Part shown: positions 1 to 10,900 of the stretch, one piece after another
Layout of the letters: each line of letters starts with the position of its first letter
Position numbering within the stretch: the first letter of the stretch is position 1
Source of the DNA: Synechococcus sp. WH 8109
GTDB taxonomy: Bacteria; Cyanobacteriota; Cyanobacteriia; PCC-6307; Cyanobiaceae
Direction of reading: 5' to 3'
Assembly (NCBI RefSeq): GCF_000161795.2
Contig: NZ_CP006882.1
Coordinates: 310,001-374,000, forward strand
Length of the DNA: 64,000 bases
Translations under genes and position numbers: made by a program
Notes under the pieces: model-generated
What the model saw: only the letters and a program-made list of their open reading frames with translations
Told to the model about the DNA's origin: nothing
Databases searched by the model: none

Positions 1-1068
1 GGTTTGAACCTCGTCCTCGACGACGGCCTCGGCTTTGATCTCAGCCTGAGGAAGGTCTCGGGGCTGTTCTGTCTTCTCTTGTTGTTTCTCCTCAGCCTTT
101 TGAGGAGGCTCTGGCGAGGATTCGACCACCTCCAGAACGTCAGGCTCAGGGGAGCCGCTCAGGCGCGCGAGCTGGCTTTCGGTGAGACGTGGGCGCATCC
201 AGCCCGGCTTGGCACCGGATGCAGCATTCAGATGGATCAGCTGATTGTTGAAGACCGGTGTGATCGGCTCACCCAGCCCATTCAGCAGTTCCATCTGAAT
301 GTCGTGGCTGCTTGCGCCGTTCGATCCTTTGAGCCAAAGGGCTTCCTGGTGATCAACCAAAAAGCTGTCTCCGTCAATGCTGATGCGGAGCCGCCAACGT
401 CCATCGCCCTCCCGCAGGTTTTGCAGCGGAGCATTCCAGATCAGCCAATCCACCAAAAGGGGTTGCAGGCCCTGCTCTCCAGCTGGTGAGACAGGGACCA
501 GCCAGGGAGCATCGAGTTCGGGTTGTGTGCCCTGCAGTTTTTGCCAGAGGTGCAGGCGTCCCTGGATTGAGGCTCCCGGTATTTGAACAGCTTCTCCCCA
601 GGGGTAAGCGGCCCAGGCGCTGAAGCGGTGACTGCCCGCTTCCAGGTCATCGATGCGAACCTTCAAGCGGCTTCCATCGCTTTCGCTCAGCCGTAGGGGA
701 GCGCGGTTGTCGATTTGGAGCACCACATGGGGGCCCAGGCCCAATTCGGGGTCGCTGCTGAGGGGCCAGTCGTCGATTTCGAAACGCAGCTCAAGGGCGT
801 CAGAGGTAACGATGCTGTCGTTGCTTGGATCGATCAGCCGCAGGGAGGGACGGTGCTGTTGCAGGTTCTGACGCAGCTGTTGCACTGCCCCTGGAGGAGC
901 CACTTCCTGGAGCTTCCCGCTGGGGGCTGAACTCGGCAGCGGTTTGGCAGCGGATCCTGAATCGCGATTAAAGAATCCAGGGCGCGCATGAACAGGTAAG
1001 CCGGCACCAAGAAGCAGCACTGCAACCAGCAGAACAGCACATATCGACTTCAGGCCAGGGCGACGCAT
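1..1068 (-). CDS. Exported hypothetical protein, C-terminus cut by window edge
   Basis: An open frame of 356 codons runs from an ATG at 1068 to the first base of the window without a stop, so the C-terminus lies outside. The N-terminus (MRRPGLKS followed by a hydrophobic stretch ending GLPVHA-RP) looks like a cleavable signal peptide, which suggests export to the periplasm or beyond. The middle is rich in beta-type segments. The last visible ~40 residues are Pro/Glu/Lys/Gln-rich and probably a flexible linker. I do not recognise the family. It lies divergent from psaA across a 404-bp gap. The reading is coherent throughout and uses the same GC-rich codons as its neighbours. Confidence 0.75.
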   Translation of the reverse strand, partial: MRRPGLKSICAVLLVAVLLLGAGLPVHARPGFFNRDSGSAAKPLPSSAPSGKLQEVAPPGAVQQLRQNLQQHRPSLRLIDPSNDSIVTSDALELRFEIDDWPLSSDPELGLGPHVVLQIDNRAPLRLSESDGSRLKVRIDDLEAGSHRFSAWAAYPWGEAVQIPGASIQGRLHLWQKLQGTQPELDAPWLVPVSPAGEQGLQPLLVDWLIWNAPLQNLREGDGRWRLRISIDGDSFLVDHQEALWLKGSNGASSHDIQMELLNGLGEPITPVFNNQLIHLNAASGAKPGWMRPRLTESQLARLSGSPEPDVLEVVESSPEPPQKAEEKQQEKTEQPRDLPQAEIKAEAVVEDEVQT

Positions 1069-1332
1069 CGGGCATGAACAGATCCGATCATTCTGAACAA
1101 TCCGCCCTTCACTGTCAGAGTTTTAGTTATTTAGGAAGGAAATATGCGTGAAATTGTATTGCTTACTGCTTGAGATCTTTGTTGTTTCGCTGATTCTCAG
1201 CCTTCTGCAGACGCCTGTCGCTGACTGGCTCGCCAAGGGATTGAACCTTTGTAACTCAGGGCCCTTTAACCCCCATCTCCGCCCCTATGCTTCCGCCAGC
1301 GGTCCCCTCTTTGGGGCCCCAGCTTCAGTGCA

Positions 1333-1357
1333 GGCAAGGGGTTTCGACCCCTTTGCC
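1333..1357 (+). promoter_or_regulatory. Stem-loop in the psaA leader
   Basis: GGCAAGGGGT pairs with ACCCCTTTGCC around a TTCG loop: 10 base pairs with one bulged T. It lies about 115 nt upstream of the psaA ATG and has no T-run after it, so it is unlikely to be a simple terminator. It may be a leader structure affecting mRNA stability or attenuation; this role is inferred. Confidence 0.5.
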
Positions 1358-1458
1358 GTACTGGCGCCCTAACGCTGATTCCTTGCGAATCCGTGTTCGG
1401 GGCCCCGATTGGCTTCGGCCCGTCGGAGGGGTGGCCCACCACCTCGAAACCCGTCCCT

Positions 1459-1472
1459 CGAGGAACGACTCG
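1459..1472 (+). repeat. 14-nt inverted repeat arm over the psaA ribosome-binding site
   Basis: CGAGGAACGACTCG sits directly before the psaA ATG and contains the AGGA Shine-Dalgarno element. Its exact reverse complement is found at 6036-6049 in the psaB 3'UTR. Each arm can also fold on itself through CGAG/CTCG. Confidence 0.8.
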
Positions 1473-3776
1473 ATGACCATCAGCCCACCTGAGCGTGGGA
1501 GTGACGCGAAAAGCCAGGTCGAGAAGGTTGACAATCCAGCAACCTTCGAGCTGTTCGGTAAGCCCGGACACTTCGACCGAGCTCTCGCGAAAGGTCCCAA
1601 AACCACCACCTGGGTTTGGAACCTTCACGCCAACGCTCACGACTTCGACGCTCACACGAGCGACCTTCAAGAGGTCTCTCGGCGGATCTTCTCCGCCCAT
1701 TTCGGCCACCTGGCCGTCATCTTCATCTGGCTCAGCGGTGCCTTCTTCCATGGCGCCCGCTTCTCCAACTATTCCGGTTGGCTTGCTGACCCCACCCATG
1801 TGAAGCCAAGCGCCCAGCAGGTCTGGGCCGTCTTCGGCCAAGAAGTCCTCAACGGCGACATGGGTGCCGGTTTCCAAGGCATCCAAATCACCTCAGGCCT
1901 CTTCCAGATGTGGCGGGCCTGGGGCATCACCAGCGAAACCCAACTCATGGCTCTGGCCATCGGTGCCCTGGTGATGGCCGGCCTCATGCTCAACGCCGGT
2001 GTTTTCCACTACCACAAGGCTGCGCCGAAGCTGGAGTGGTTCCAGAACGTTGAGTCGATGCTGAACCACCACCTGGCAGGTCTGCTGGGTCTCGGTTCAC
2101 TGTCCTGGGCTGGTCACGTCATCCACGTGTCTGCTCCTGTCACCAAGTTGATGGATGCCATCGATGCCGGCCAACCGCTGGTGCTCAATGGCAAGACCAT
2201 CGCTTCGGCTGCAGACATTCCGCTGCCCCACGAGTTCTTCAATCAGGACCTGCTGGCGCAGCTGTATCCAGGCTTCAGTGCTGGTGTCGGTGCCTTCTTC
2301 TCCGGCAACTGGGCTGCCTACAGCGATTTCCTCACCTTTAAAGGTGGATTGAATCCTGTGACTGGAAGCCTCTGGATGACCGACATCGCCCACCACCATG
2401 TGGCGATTGCAGTGATGTTCATTGTTGCCGGTCACATGTACCGGACCAACTGGGGCATCGGTCACTCCATCAAGGAGATCCATGAAGGCCAGAAGGGCGA
2501 TCCCCTGCTGTTCCCTGCCACCAACGGTCACGACGGTCTTTACGACTTCATGACCAATTCCTGGCATGCCCAGCTGGCGGTCAACCTCGCCATCGGCGGT
2601 TCAGTGAGCATCATCGTTGCTCAGCACATGTACGCGATGCCTCCGTATCCGTACCAAGCGATCGATTACCCCACTCAGATCGGGCTCTTCACCCATCACA
2701 TCTGGATCGGCGGCTTCCTGATCGTTGGTGCCGGCGCTCACGCAGCCATCGCCATGGTTCGCGATTACGACCCCGCAAAGCACATCGACAACGTGCTGGA
2801 TCGGGTGCTCAAGGCTCGCGACGCCATCATCAGTCACCTCAACTGGGTCTGCATCTGGCTCGGAGCCCACAGCTTCGGCCTGTACGTCCATAACGACACC
2901 ATGCGTGCCCTGGGTCGCCCCCAGGACATGTTCAGCGATTCGGCGATCTCCATTCAGCCGATCTTTGCTCAGTGGATTCAGAACGTGCACGCCGCAGCTG
3001 CCGGCAGCACAGCTCCCAACGCCCTCGCGGGTGTGAGTGAAGTGTTCAACGGTTCCGTTGTCGCCGTCGGCGGCAAGGTTGCCGCTGCTCCCATGCCGCT
3101 CGGCACCGCCGACTTCATGGTTCACCACATCCACGCCTTCACGATTCACGTGACGGTGCTGATCCTGCTGAAGGGTGTCCTGTACGCCCGTAGCTCCCGC
3201 CTCATCCCTGACAAGGCCAACCTGGGCTTCCGCTTCTCCTGCGATGGTCCTGGTCGTGGTGGCACCTGCCAGGTCTCCGCTTGGGACCACGTGTTCCTGG
3301 GCCTGTTCTGGATGTACAACTCCCTGTCGATCGTGATCTTCCACTTCTCCTGGAAGATGCAGAGCGACATCTGGGGAACGGTGAATGCCGACGGTTCCGT
3401 TGCGCATATCACCAATGGCAACTTTGCCCAAAGCGCCATCACCATCAATGGCTGGCTGCGTGACTTCCTGTGGGCTCAGGCCGTTCAGGTGATCAACAGC
3501 TATGGCTCGAACACGGCTGCCTACGGAATCATGTTCCTCGGCGCTCACTTCGTGTTCGCCTTCAGCCTGATGTTCCTCTTCAGTGGCCGCGGCTACTGGC
3601 AGGAACTGATCGAGTCCATCGTCTGGGCTCACAACAAGCTGAAGGTGGCTCCCGCCATCCAGCCCCGTGCCCTTTCCATCATCCAAGGCCGTGCCGTGGG
3701 TGTTGCCCATTACCTCTTGGGCGGAATTGCGACCACGTGGGCCTTCTTCCACGCCCACATTCTTGTGGTCGGCTGA
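1473..3776 (+). CDS. psaA: Photosystem I P700 chlorophyll a apoprotein A1
   Basis: PsaA, 767 aa, is one half of the PSI reaction-centre heterodimer in the thylakoid membrane. It binds P700, antenna chlorophylls and, jointly with PsaB, the FX iron-sulfur cluster. The FX loop is present ([12 protein letters not shown], Cys590 and Cys599), as are the many His-rich membrane helices of the family (for example the [16 protein letters not shown] segment). The length matches marine Synechococcus PsaA. The start at 1473 gives the family N-terminus and is preceded by AGGA. psaB follows after 22 bp, so the two are co-transcribed. The 14 nt immediately before the ATG are exactly complementary to a site in the psaB 3'UTR. 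Confidence 0.99.
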   Translation: MTISPPERGSDAKSQVEKVDNPATFELFGKPGHFDRALAKGPKTTTWVWNLHANAHDFDAHTSDLQEVSRRIFSAHFGHLAVIFIWLSGAFFHGARFSNYSGWLADPTHVKPSAQQVWAVFGQEVLNGDMGAGFQGIQITSGLFQMWRAWGITSETQLMALAIGALVMAGLMLNAGVFHYHKAAPKLEWFQNVESMLNHHLAGLLGLGSLSWAGHVIHVSAPVTKLMDAIDAGQPLVLNGKTIASAADIPLPHEFFNQDLLAQLYPGFSAGVGAFFSGNWAAYSDFLTFKGGLNPVTGSLWMTDIAHHHVAIAVMFIVAGHMYRTNWGIGHSIKEIHEGQKGDPLLFPATNGHDGLYDFMTNSWHAQLAVNLAIGGSVSIIVAQHMYAMPPYPYQAIDYPTQIGLFTHHIWIGGFLIVGAGAHAAIAMVRDYDPAKHIDNVLDRVLKARDAIISHLNWVCIWLGAHSFGLYVHNDTMRALGRPQDMFSDSAISIQPIFAQWIQNVHAAAAGSTAPNALAGVSEVFNGSVVAVGGKVAAAPMPLGTADFMVHHIHAFTIHVTVLILLKGVLYARSSRLIPDKANLGFRFSCDGPGRGGTCQVSAWDHVFLGLFWMYNSLSIVIFHFSWKMQSDIWGTVNADGSVAHITNGNFAQSAITINGWLRDFLWAQAVQVINSYGSNTAAYGIMFLGAHFVFAFSLMFLFSGRGYWQELIESIVWAHNKLKVAPAIQPRALSIIQGRAVGVAHYLLGGIATTWAFFHAHILVVG

Positions 3777-3798
3777 CCTCACCTGACCTCTCCCTCTA

Positions 3799-6012
3799 AT
3801 GGCAACGAAATTCCCTTCGTTCAGCCAGGGTCTGGCCCAGGACCCGACAACCCGCCGTATTTGGTACGGGATCGCCACGGCTCACGACTTCGAGAGCCAT
3901 GACGGAATGACGGAGGAGCGCCTCTATCAGAAGCTCTTCTCCACCCATTTCGGTCACCTCGCGATCATCGGCCTGTGGGTTTCGGGAAACCTGTTCCACA
4001 TCGCCTGGCAGGGCAACTTCGAGCAGTGGGTCGCCGACCCCCTGCACGTGCGCCCCATCGCTCACGCAATCTGGGATCCCCACTTCGGTCAAGGCGCCAT
4101 TGACGCCTTCACCCAAGCGGGCGCTTCCTCCCCGGTGAACATCGCCTACTCAGGCCTGTACCACTGGTTCTACACAATCGGCATGAAGACAAATGCCGAG
4201 CTGTATCAGGGTTCCATCTTCATGATGATCCTGTCGGCTTGGGCTCTCTTCGCCGGCTGGTTGCACCTGCAGCCCAAGTTCCGTCCTTCCCTGGCCTGGT
4301 TCAAAAACGCTGAATCGCGTCTGAACCACCACCTTGCTGTCCTCTTCGGCTTCAGCTCCATCGCCTGGACCGGTCACCTGGTTCACGTTGCGATCCCCGA
4401 AGCCCGCGGTCAGCACGTTGGTTGGGACAACTTCCTCAACGTTCTGCCTCACCCCGCCGGTCTTGGACCCTTCTTCACCGGCAACTGGGGTGTATACGCC
4501 GAAAACCCCGATTCTCTGAATCAGGTCTTCGGTAGTTCCGAAGGTGCCGGCACCGCCATCCTCACCTTCCTCGGCGGTTTCCACCCTCAGACAGAAGCTC
4601 TCTGGCTGACGGACATCGCCCACCACCACCTGGCCATCGGTTGCCTTTTCGTGATCGCCGGCCACATGTACCGGACCAACTTCGGTATCGGTCACTCCAT
4701 CAAGGAGATCCTCGAAACCCATAACCCCCCGAAGGGCACCCCCGGTGACCTCGGTGCTGGCCACAAGGGTCTCTACGACACCATCAACAACAGCCTGCAC
4801 TTCCAGCTTGGTCTGGCTCTCGCCTCCCTTGGCGTGGTCACCAGCCTCGTAGCGCAGCACATGTACTCGATGCCGTCGTACGCCTTCATCGCGAAGGACT
4901 ACACGACTCAGGCAGCCCTGTACACACACCACCAGTACATCGCCATCGCGTTGATGTGTGGTGCCTTCGCCCACGGTGCGATCTTCTTCATCCGTGACTA
5001 CGACCCCGAAGCCAACAAGGACAACGTCCTGGCTCGGATGCTCGAGCACAAGGAAGCGATCATCAGCCACCTGAGCTGGGTCTCCCTATTCCTCGGTTTC
5101 CACACCCTCGGCCTCTACGTCCACAACGATGTGGTCGTTGCCTTCGGTACCCCCGAGAAGCAGATCCTGGTTGAGCCCGTGTTCGCCCAGTTCGTTCAGG
5201 CCGCCTCTGGTAAGGCCATGTACGGAATGGACGTGCTGCTCTCCAACGCCTCTAGCTCCGCCAGCCTTGCTTCCCAGAACATCCCTGGTGAGCACTACTG
5301 GCTGGACGCGATCAATGGCAACACCGATGTGTTCCTGCCCATCGGCCCTGGTGACTTCCTTGTTCACCACGCCATTGCTCTGGGTCTGCACACAACCACC
5401 CTGATCCTTGTGAAGGGTGCCCTGGATGCCCGTGGCTCCAAGCTGATGCCCGACAAGAAGGACTTCGGCTACTCCTTCCCGTGCGACGGCCCCGGCCGTG
5501 GCGGCACCTGCGACATCTCTGCCTGGGACGCCTTCTACCTGGCTGTCTTCTGGGCTCTGAACACCGTGGGTTGGCTGACCTTCTACTGGCACTGGAAGCA
5601 CCTGGCCATCTGGTCCGGCAACGTGGCCCAGTTCAACGAATCCAGCACCTACTTGATGGGCTGGTTCCGCGACTACCTGTGGCTCAACTCCTCCCAGTTG
5701 ATCAACGGCTACAACCCGTTCGGAAGCAACAACCTCGCCGTCTGGGCTTGGATGTTCCTCTTCGGACACCTGGTTTGGGCCACCGGCTTCATGTTCCTGA
5801 TCTCCTGGCGGGGTTACTGGCAGGAACTGATCGAGACCATCGTCTGGGCTCACCAGCGCAGCCCCATCGCCAACATGATGGGTTACCGCGACAAGCCTGT
5901 GGCACTGTCCATCGTTCAGGCCCGTGTCGTCGGTTTGGCTCACTTCACGGTTGGCTATGTCTTGACGTACGCCGCCTTCCTGATTGCCTCGACTTCAGGG
6001 AAATTCGGTTGA
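3799..6012 (+). CDS. psaB: Photosystem I P700 chlorophyll a apoprotein A2
   Basis: PsaB, 737 aa, is the partner of PsaA in the PSI core of the thylakoid membrane. The FX-binding loop [12 protein letters not shown] is intact (Cys562 and Cys571), and the His-rich transmembrane helices parallel those of psaA. The ATG at 3799 gives [20 protein letters not shown], the standard family N-terminus. The gene lies 22 bp downstream of psaA and is followed by a strong intrinsic terminator, so psaA-psaB is a self-contained two-gene transcription unit. Confidence 0.99.
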   Translation: MATKFPSFSQGLAQDPTTRRIWYGIATAHDFESHDGMTEERLYQKLFSTHFGHLAIIGLWVSGNLFHIAWQGNFEQWVADPLHVRPIAHAIWDPHFGQGAIDAFTQAGASSPVNIAYSGLYHWFYTIGMKTNAELYQGSIFMMILSAWALFAGWLHLQPKFRPSLAWFKNAESRLNHHLAVLFGFSSIAWTGHLVHVAIPEARGQHVGWDNFLNVLPHPAGLGPFFTGNWGVYAENPDSLNQVFGSSEGAGTAILTFLGGFHPQTEALWLTDIAHHHLAIGCLFVIAGHMYRTNFGIGHSIKEILETHNPPKGTPGDLGAGHKGLYDTINNSLHFQLGLALASLGVVTSLVAQHMYSMPSYAFIAKDYTTQAALYTHHQYIAIALMCGAFAHGAIFFIRDYDPEANKDNVLARMLEHKEAIISHLSWVSLFLGFHTLGLYVHNDVVVAFGTPEKQILVEPVFAQFVQAASGKAMYGMDVLLSNASSSASLASQNIPGEHYWLDAINGNTDVFLPIGPGDFLVHHAIALGLHTTTLILVKGALDARGSKLMPDKKDFGYSFPCDGPGRGGTCDISAWDAFYLAVFWALNTVGWLTFYWHWKHLAIWSGNVAQFNESSTYLMGWFRDYLWLNSSQLINGYNPFGSNNLAVWAWMFLFGHLVWATGFMFLISWRGYWQELIETIVWAHQRSPIANMMGYRDKPVALSIVQARVVGLAHFTVGYVLTYAAFLIASTSGKFG

Positions 6013-6035
6013 TTCATTCCTGAATTAACCCGCGA

Positions 6036-6049
6036 CGAGTCGTTCCTCG
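6036..6049 (+). repeat. 14-nt inverted repeat arm in the psaB 3'UTR
   Basis: CGAGTCGTTCCTCG is the perfect reverse complement of the 14 nt preceding the psaA start codon (1459-1472). It lies 24 nt after the psaB stop and 10 nt before the terminator stem, so it should be present in the mature bicistronic mRNA. Confidence 0.8.
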
Positions 6050-6059
6050 TTTCAAACGT

Positions 6060-6089
6060 CCCCACCCGGTTCGCCGGGTGGGGATTTTT
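6060..6089 (+). terminator. Intrinsic terminator of psaA-psaB
   Basis: CCCCACCCGG and CCGGGTGGGG form a perfect 10-bp stem around a TTCG tetraloop, followed by ATTTTTG. It is a textbook Rho-independent terminator 47 bp after the psaB stop. Confidence 0.93.
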
Positions 6090-6171
6090 GTTGTGTGTTC
6101 TTCGGAGTGGTTCTGTTGGACCGCGATGTTGTTCTCGTCTTGCTCTGGGCACTGCTTAGCCTCAGGCCTAG

Positions 6172-6909
6172 ATGGGGATCGGGCTGAACGTGGGTGAATG
6201 GGAGCTGCTGCAGCGCAACGTTGGTGAGTGGCGTGGCTGGTTCGACAGCCTGGACAGGACACTTCAATGCACTAAGCGTCAGCCCTCCCTTCTCACGCTC
6301 AAACCGGCTCCCCCCGGCGTGCCACTGAATCTGACCCTGCTGCTCTGGCCTGAGGGAGCGGGATCGAGTTCTCCCCACAAACTGCCTGCCGGCGAGCCTG
6401 AAAAGCGGATCGTTCAAAGCTTCATGCGGCTGGATCCCGACATGGGGGTCTTCGGCACCGGCAGTTTTTCGAGGGGGACGCTGTACAGGTCCACCTGGAC
6501 CAAGCTCTATGCCGAGTTCGGGTTCCTGCATGACCAACGCCGTCACCGCCTGGTTCTGCTTTGGGATGGTGCGGGGGAATTGGATCGGATTGTGCTGATC
6601 CGTGAGTTCCTTGCCGGAAGTTCAGCGCTTGAACGTCCACCCCTGGAGCCAGATCAGCTGATCGGCGACTGGCGTTGCGACCTTCCTTCGCCAGGGGACA
6701 ACATCTGTTTTTCCGCAAGCGACCTTGATCGCTGGATCTTTTTGCCGGATGGAGGAGCCTTTCTGGCGCCAGCGCAGATTGATTCACACCAGCCCTTCAG
6801 CATCGAAGCGCTTTGGTTGTCGAGTGCAACGCGCCTCGAGCGCATTTCACGTCGCTATTCAGAACACGGTGCCCTCAGCTCGGTGAACCACCAATTGCTC
6901 ACCCGTTGA
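6172..6909 (+). CDS. DUF3598-family protein
   Basis: A 245-aa soluble protein. The opening (GEWELLQRNVGEWRGWFDSL) resembles the DUF3598 family, cyanobacterial lipocalin-like proteins whose N-terminus typically reads NWxxLLxNxGEWxGSF. The family is distantly related to the CpcS/CpeS bilin-lyase fold, but no function is established and I do not assign one. No signal peptide or membrane segment is visible. It follows the psaAB terminator on the same strand, so it needs its own promoter, and it is convergent with the cupin gene 11 bp downstream. Confidence 0.75.
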   Translation: MGIGLNVGEWELLQRNVGEWRGWFDSLDRTLQCTKRQPSLLTLKPAPPGVPLNLTLLLWPEGAGSSSPHKLPAGEPEKRIVQSFMRLDPDMGVFGTGSFSRGTLYRSTWTKLYAEFGFLHDQRRHRLVLLWDGAGELDRIVLIREFLAGSSALERPPLEPDQLIGDWRCDLPSPGDNICFSASDLDRWIFLPDGGAFLAPAQIDSHQPFSIEALWLSSATRLERISRRYSEHGALSSVNHQLLTR

Positions 6910-6920
6910 GGCTGGGTTGG

Positions 6921-7877
6921 CTATGGGGTGTTGCTTAAGTCAGCCCGGCCTCTGTTGCTGAAGGCAATGTCCAGAGTGCGCAGATAGGTGTGCAGGCCGG
7001 CATCCTGAATGGGCAGCACGTAGGCGTCGGCGCCGGATTCGTTGTGGTGGGAGTGCCAGTAGCCGGGCGGTGTCACGAAGGCTGCGCCGGTTGCCCAGTC
7101 TTCCCGGTGCCCATTACGGATCATCCCGTTCTCGTCCAGCTCGGTGCCGATCATCGTGTAGCAACCCGGTTGGCAGGCCACCGCAAAATCAAGGGCGATC
7201 GACTGGTGTCGATGGGGACGCTGCACCTGGCCTGCAGGGAGGATTCCCAACATGGCCCATAGGGTATGGGTGACGGTGCGCGTCTGAGGGAAGGCGTTGT
7301 TTCCCAACAGCACACTCACGCGATTGGCGTTGGCTCCTCGGGGGTTGCTGGCGATGGCATCCAATTGCGCGCGAGCATCCTCATGGCTGTAGAAGCAGGG
7401 TTCGAACACCGGTTTCACGGTGCTCACGCCCAGATAACGAAGCAGGGGAGCATCGTGCACCCAATACAGGCCGGCGTGCGTTTCGCTGCTGTGAATGGCT
7501 TCACCGCCAGCCGGAAGCACGAACGTATCTCCCTCGCTCCAGTGAAAAACCTGACCACAGGCTTCAGTTTGCCCATGGCCTCGGGCCACGAAGAACAGCT
7601 GACTGGTCGCATCCGCATGGGTGCGCAGGGATCCCTGATCTAGTCGAATGAAGTTGCCGCAGAGCGATGGACCCGTGGCCGGGCCTTCGCAGTGCAAGGC
7701 GGCACTCAAATCAAGTGGTTGCAGTGCCGTTCCGGCTTGATCAAAAAAACTGGCCGAAAAGCTGCGGTAGGGGATCGTACTGATCAGCCCCTGCTTCAGG
7801 GGATTGGCTGCTGAGGCGTAATCGAAGAACTGCGCCTGGGGACTGGTTGCCGTCGTCGCTCGTGAGGTAGTGGTCAT
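6921..7877 (-). CDS. Bicupin protein, gentisate 1,2-dioxygenase-like
   Basis: 318 aa with two cupin modules. The C-terminal one (from about residue 190) carries a credible metal site, PHRHQSIALDF followed by GYWHSHHNES. The N-terminal module has a degenerate set of ligands. The architecture matches the gentisate 1,2-dioxygenase-like bicupins, which cleave aromatic rings with Fe(II); actual substrate use is unproven. I place the start at 7877 because GGAGG precedes that ATG at proper spacing; an in-frame ATG at 7901 is also possible. It lies just downstream of the RND pump gene on the same strand and is probably co-transcribed with it. Confidence 0.75.
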   Translation of the reverse strand: MTTTSRATTATSPQAQFFDYASAANPLKQGLISTIPYRSFSASFFDQAGTALQPLDLSAALHCEGPATGPSLCGNFIRLDQGSLRTHADATSQLFFVARGHGQTEACGQVFHWSEGDTFVLPAGGEAIHSSETHAGLYWVHDAPLLRYLGVSTVKPVFEPCFYSHEDARAQLDAIASNPRGANANRVSVLLGNNAFPQTRTVTHTLWAMLGILPAGQVQRPHRHQSIALDFAVACQPGCYTMIGTELDENGMIRNGHREDWATGAAFVTPPGYWHSHHNESGADAYVLPIQDAGLHTYLRTLDIAFSNRGRADLSNTP

Positions 7878-7918
7878 CGTTCCCTCCAGCAGCAGATCCA
7901 TTGGATCGAGAGCGCACC

Positions 7919-10900
7919 CTACGCGGTGGGCCTTCGAGCACGTTTCAGCACCAGATAAACGGCAGGGACGGCAAACAGGGACAGCAACGAGGCCACCAGC
8001 AGTCCGCTGAACACCACGGTGCCAATGCTGACCCTGCTGGCGGCTCCCATGCCCTGGGCGAACAGAAGGGGCAGGAAACCTGCCAGGGATGTGACCGCTG
8101 TCAGCAGGATCGGGCGCATCCGGTTCACGGCCGCATCCACAACGGCGTCGTGCAGGGCCAGGCCTGCCGCCATCCGCTGGTTGGCGAATTCCACGATCAG
8201 AATTCCGTTCTTAGCAGCCAGGCTCACCAGCACCAGGAGTCCCATCTGGCCGTAAACATCGAGTGGAAGGCCGCGCAATTTCAAGCCGATCAGAGCTCCG
8301 AGAAGGGCCATCGGCACCGTGAGCAGGATGATCAACGGGTCAATGAAACTCTCGTAGAGAGCGGCCAACAGCAGATAGACCACCGTCACGCCGAGGGCGA
8401 ACAGCACCCAGGTCACCTGCCCAGCCCGTTGTTCCTCTAACGCCAGGCCCGTGAAGGCCAGGCCGATATTGCTGCCTCCAATGCGATCACCGGCCTGGGT
8501 GAGGGCATCGATGGCTTCACCGCTGCTGACCTTTGGCGCGGGGATGGCCGTGATCCGGATGGCCCGGTTGAGTCCGAAGTGGCGAATGTTGTTGACGCCC
8601 TCTTCGAGGGTCAGGTTGGCCACGCTTGCCACTGACACAAGCTCACGGCTGCGGTTGCGGACCATCAGCCCTGTGAGATCTTCCGGCCGACGTCGCTCGC
8701 TGCCTTCCAGCTGCAGAAAAATGGAGCGGATTCCACCGGCGTCGTAGGTGTCATCGATGTAGCGGCCGCCGAAGGCGGTGCCGATCTCCCGCAGCGTTGT
8801 GCCGTAGTCGAGGTCGAGAGCAGCCAGTTGGTCGCGGTCGAGCTCCAGCCGCCAGCGGGGGAAGTTGGCATCAAAGCGGGTGCTCACCCGTTCAAATCGG
8901 TCCGTTGCCTTGGCCGTCTGGATGAAATTCTGGGCGACTTTGCCGAATTGCTCCAGGCTGAGTTGTCCTCCGCTGCGGTCCAGCAGTTCCAGCGAAAGTC
9001 CTGATTCACTGCTGAATCCCCGCACGGTTGGCGGTGTTATCAGCACGACCCTGGCATCACCAACCCGTTGCTGAATCTTTCGGTGGAGACGGCGTTTGAT
9101 GGCGTTGCTGCTCTGCTCTTTGCCAGGTCGGTCCTTGAGTGGCTGAAGGCGCAGGTAAAACGATCCACGGTCTTCCCCGCTCTGTCCGAAGGAGCTGCCG
9201 GCATAAAAGTTGCCGGTACGCACCAGGGGCTCTTCGCTGACGACGCGACGTATGTTGTCCATAACGGCCACGCTGCGCTCAAGGCTGGCGCCGTCGGGCA
9301 GGGTGAAGTAGCCGCGGATCTGGCCTTGGTCGTCATCGGGGATGAACGCCGTTGGCATCACTGCCAATCCTGAGGCCGTGATGACAAGGCCGCTCAGCAG
9401 CAAGAGGGCGATGCGTTGCTTGCGCTGAAGCCAGTGCTCGAGTTGTTTCGCGTATTGGGATTGCAGGGTTTGCATGCCCTGCCGAAGCCAGCGGCTGAGC
9501 TTGCCGATGGCCCCAGGAAGACGGCCGCCCCCTGGGCCCAACACCCTGGCGCAGGCCATAGGGGTGAAGCTGAGCGCATTCAAGGTGGAGAACAGAATTG
9601 CTCCGCTGATGGCCAGGGCGATCGGTTGATAGAGGCGTCCGATCGATCCGGGAATGAGCAGAACGGGCAGGAACACGGCTGCCAGCACCAATGAGGTGGC
9701 CACAACGGCCGTCGCCAGCTCAGCCATGGCGTCTTCGGCCGCCTGTTCGGGGGGTGTGCCCCGTTCGATGCGTCCGGCGATGTCCTCGCTTACGACGATG
9801 GCGTCATCCACAACGATCCCGGTGGCCAGCACCAGCCCAAACAGGATCAGGCTGTTGAGATTAGAACCGCTTAGTTTCACCAGGCTGAGGCTTCCCACCA
9901 GCGCCACCGGCACGGCAAGGCCAGGGATCAGGGCAAGACGCCAGCGGCCCAAAAACAGCACCAGCACCACCAGCACCAGCAGCACGGCATCGCGCAAGGT
10001 GATGAAGGTGCGATCGAGGTTGGCCTGAACCGTGTCGGCCACATCCACGATCATTGAGTGCTCGATGCCCGGGGGAAAGCTCGCTTCCAAATGCTTCAGC
10101 TTGCGCTTGATCGCCCTGCTCACCTCCAGGGCATTGGCCCCATCGCGCTGGTAGATCCCCACGGCCACCGAACGCTCGCCAGCCAGATTCATGGCCTCGC
10201 GTCCGTAGTTGCGCTGTCCGAGGGCAACCCGTCCCACATCCTTCAGGCGCAGCAGCCCGCCGTTGTCGAGCCGGCGCAAGACGAGATTCTCGAAATCCGA
10301 TTGGCTGCGAAGACGACCTTCCGCTTCCACCGGAAGGCTCAGCACTTGCCCCGCTGGAACTGGGGCAGCCCCGATGCTGCCAACGGCAGCCAAAACGTTC
10401 TGTTCAGCCAGTGCCTGACTGACATCGCCAGGGGTGAGGTTGGTCTGTACGAGGCGTTGCGGATCCAACCACAGGCGAAAGGAGAGTTCACTGCTGCCGA
10501 AAATCCGCACATCACCTATTCCTGGTGTGCTGAGCAGCGCGTCCCGCAGGGTCTGGTCCAGCCAGCCGGCGAGAAAGGTGTGGACGTATTGATCTGGTGG
10601 GTGGCTGAACCCCAGGATCATCAATAGGTCTTCCGAGGAGCGCCGCACCCGGAGCCCCTGGCGCGTTACGGCCTGGGGCAGCCGGCGGCTGGCCAGGTTC
10701 ACCTCGTTCTGAACCTTGATCGCATTCAGCTCGGGATCACCCGCGTTGAAGCGCAACGAGATGCTGGCGCCGCCTTGCCTGCTGGTTGAGCTGATGCTTT
10801 CGACCCCTTCAAGGCCATTCAGCTGTTGTTCCAACACCCGGGTCACGCTCTGCTCCACCACCTCCGGTGAAGCCGCCGGGAAGCTGGCGCTAACACTCAC

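Larger units (their letters stand above)
1069..1472. other. 404-bp intergenic region: psaA promoter and long leader
   Basis: No convincing gene is seen between the exported protein and psaA. The left third is AT-richer (around 1115-1200) and is where a promoter is likeliest, but I cannot fix -10/-35 elements. The right part is GC-rich with several stem-loops. It is also open in the psaA frame for about 60 codons upstream of the psaA ATG. The psaA start is nevertheless taken at 1473, because the family N-terminus (MTISPPE...) begins there and an AGGA lies just upstream. Confidence 0.6.

Noticed and set aside
1148-1372. Possible 74-aa gene upstream of psaA
   Set aside because: Low-complexity reading through GC-rich leader stem-loops, no ribosome-binding site of note and no recognisable family.
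2601-3878. 425-aa open frame antisense to psaA
   Set aside because: A mirror frame produced by GC-rich codon use in psaA; it has no protein-like motif pattern, and psaA is certain.
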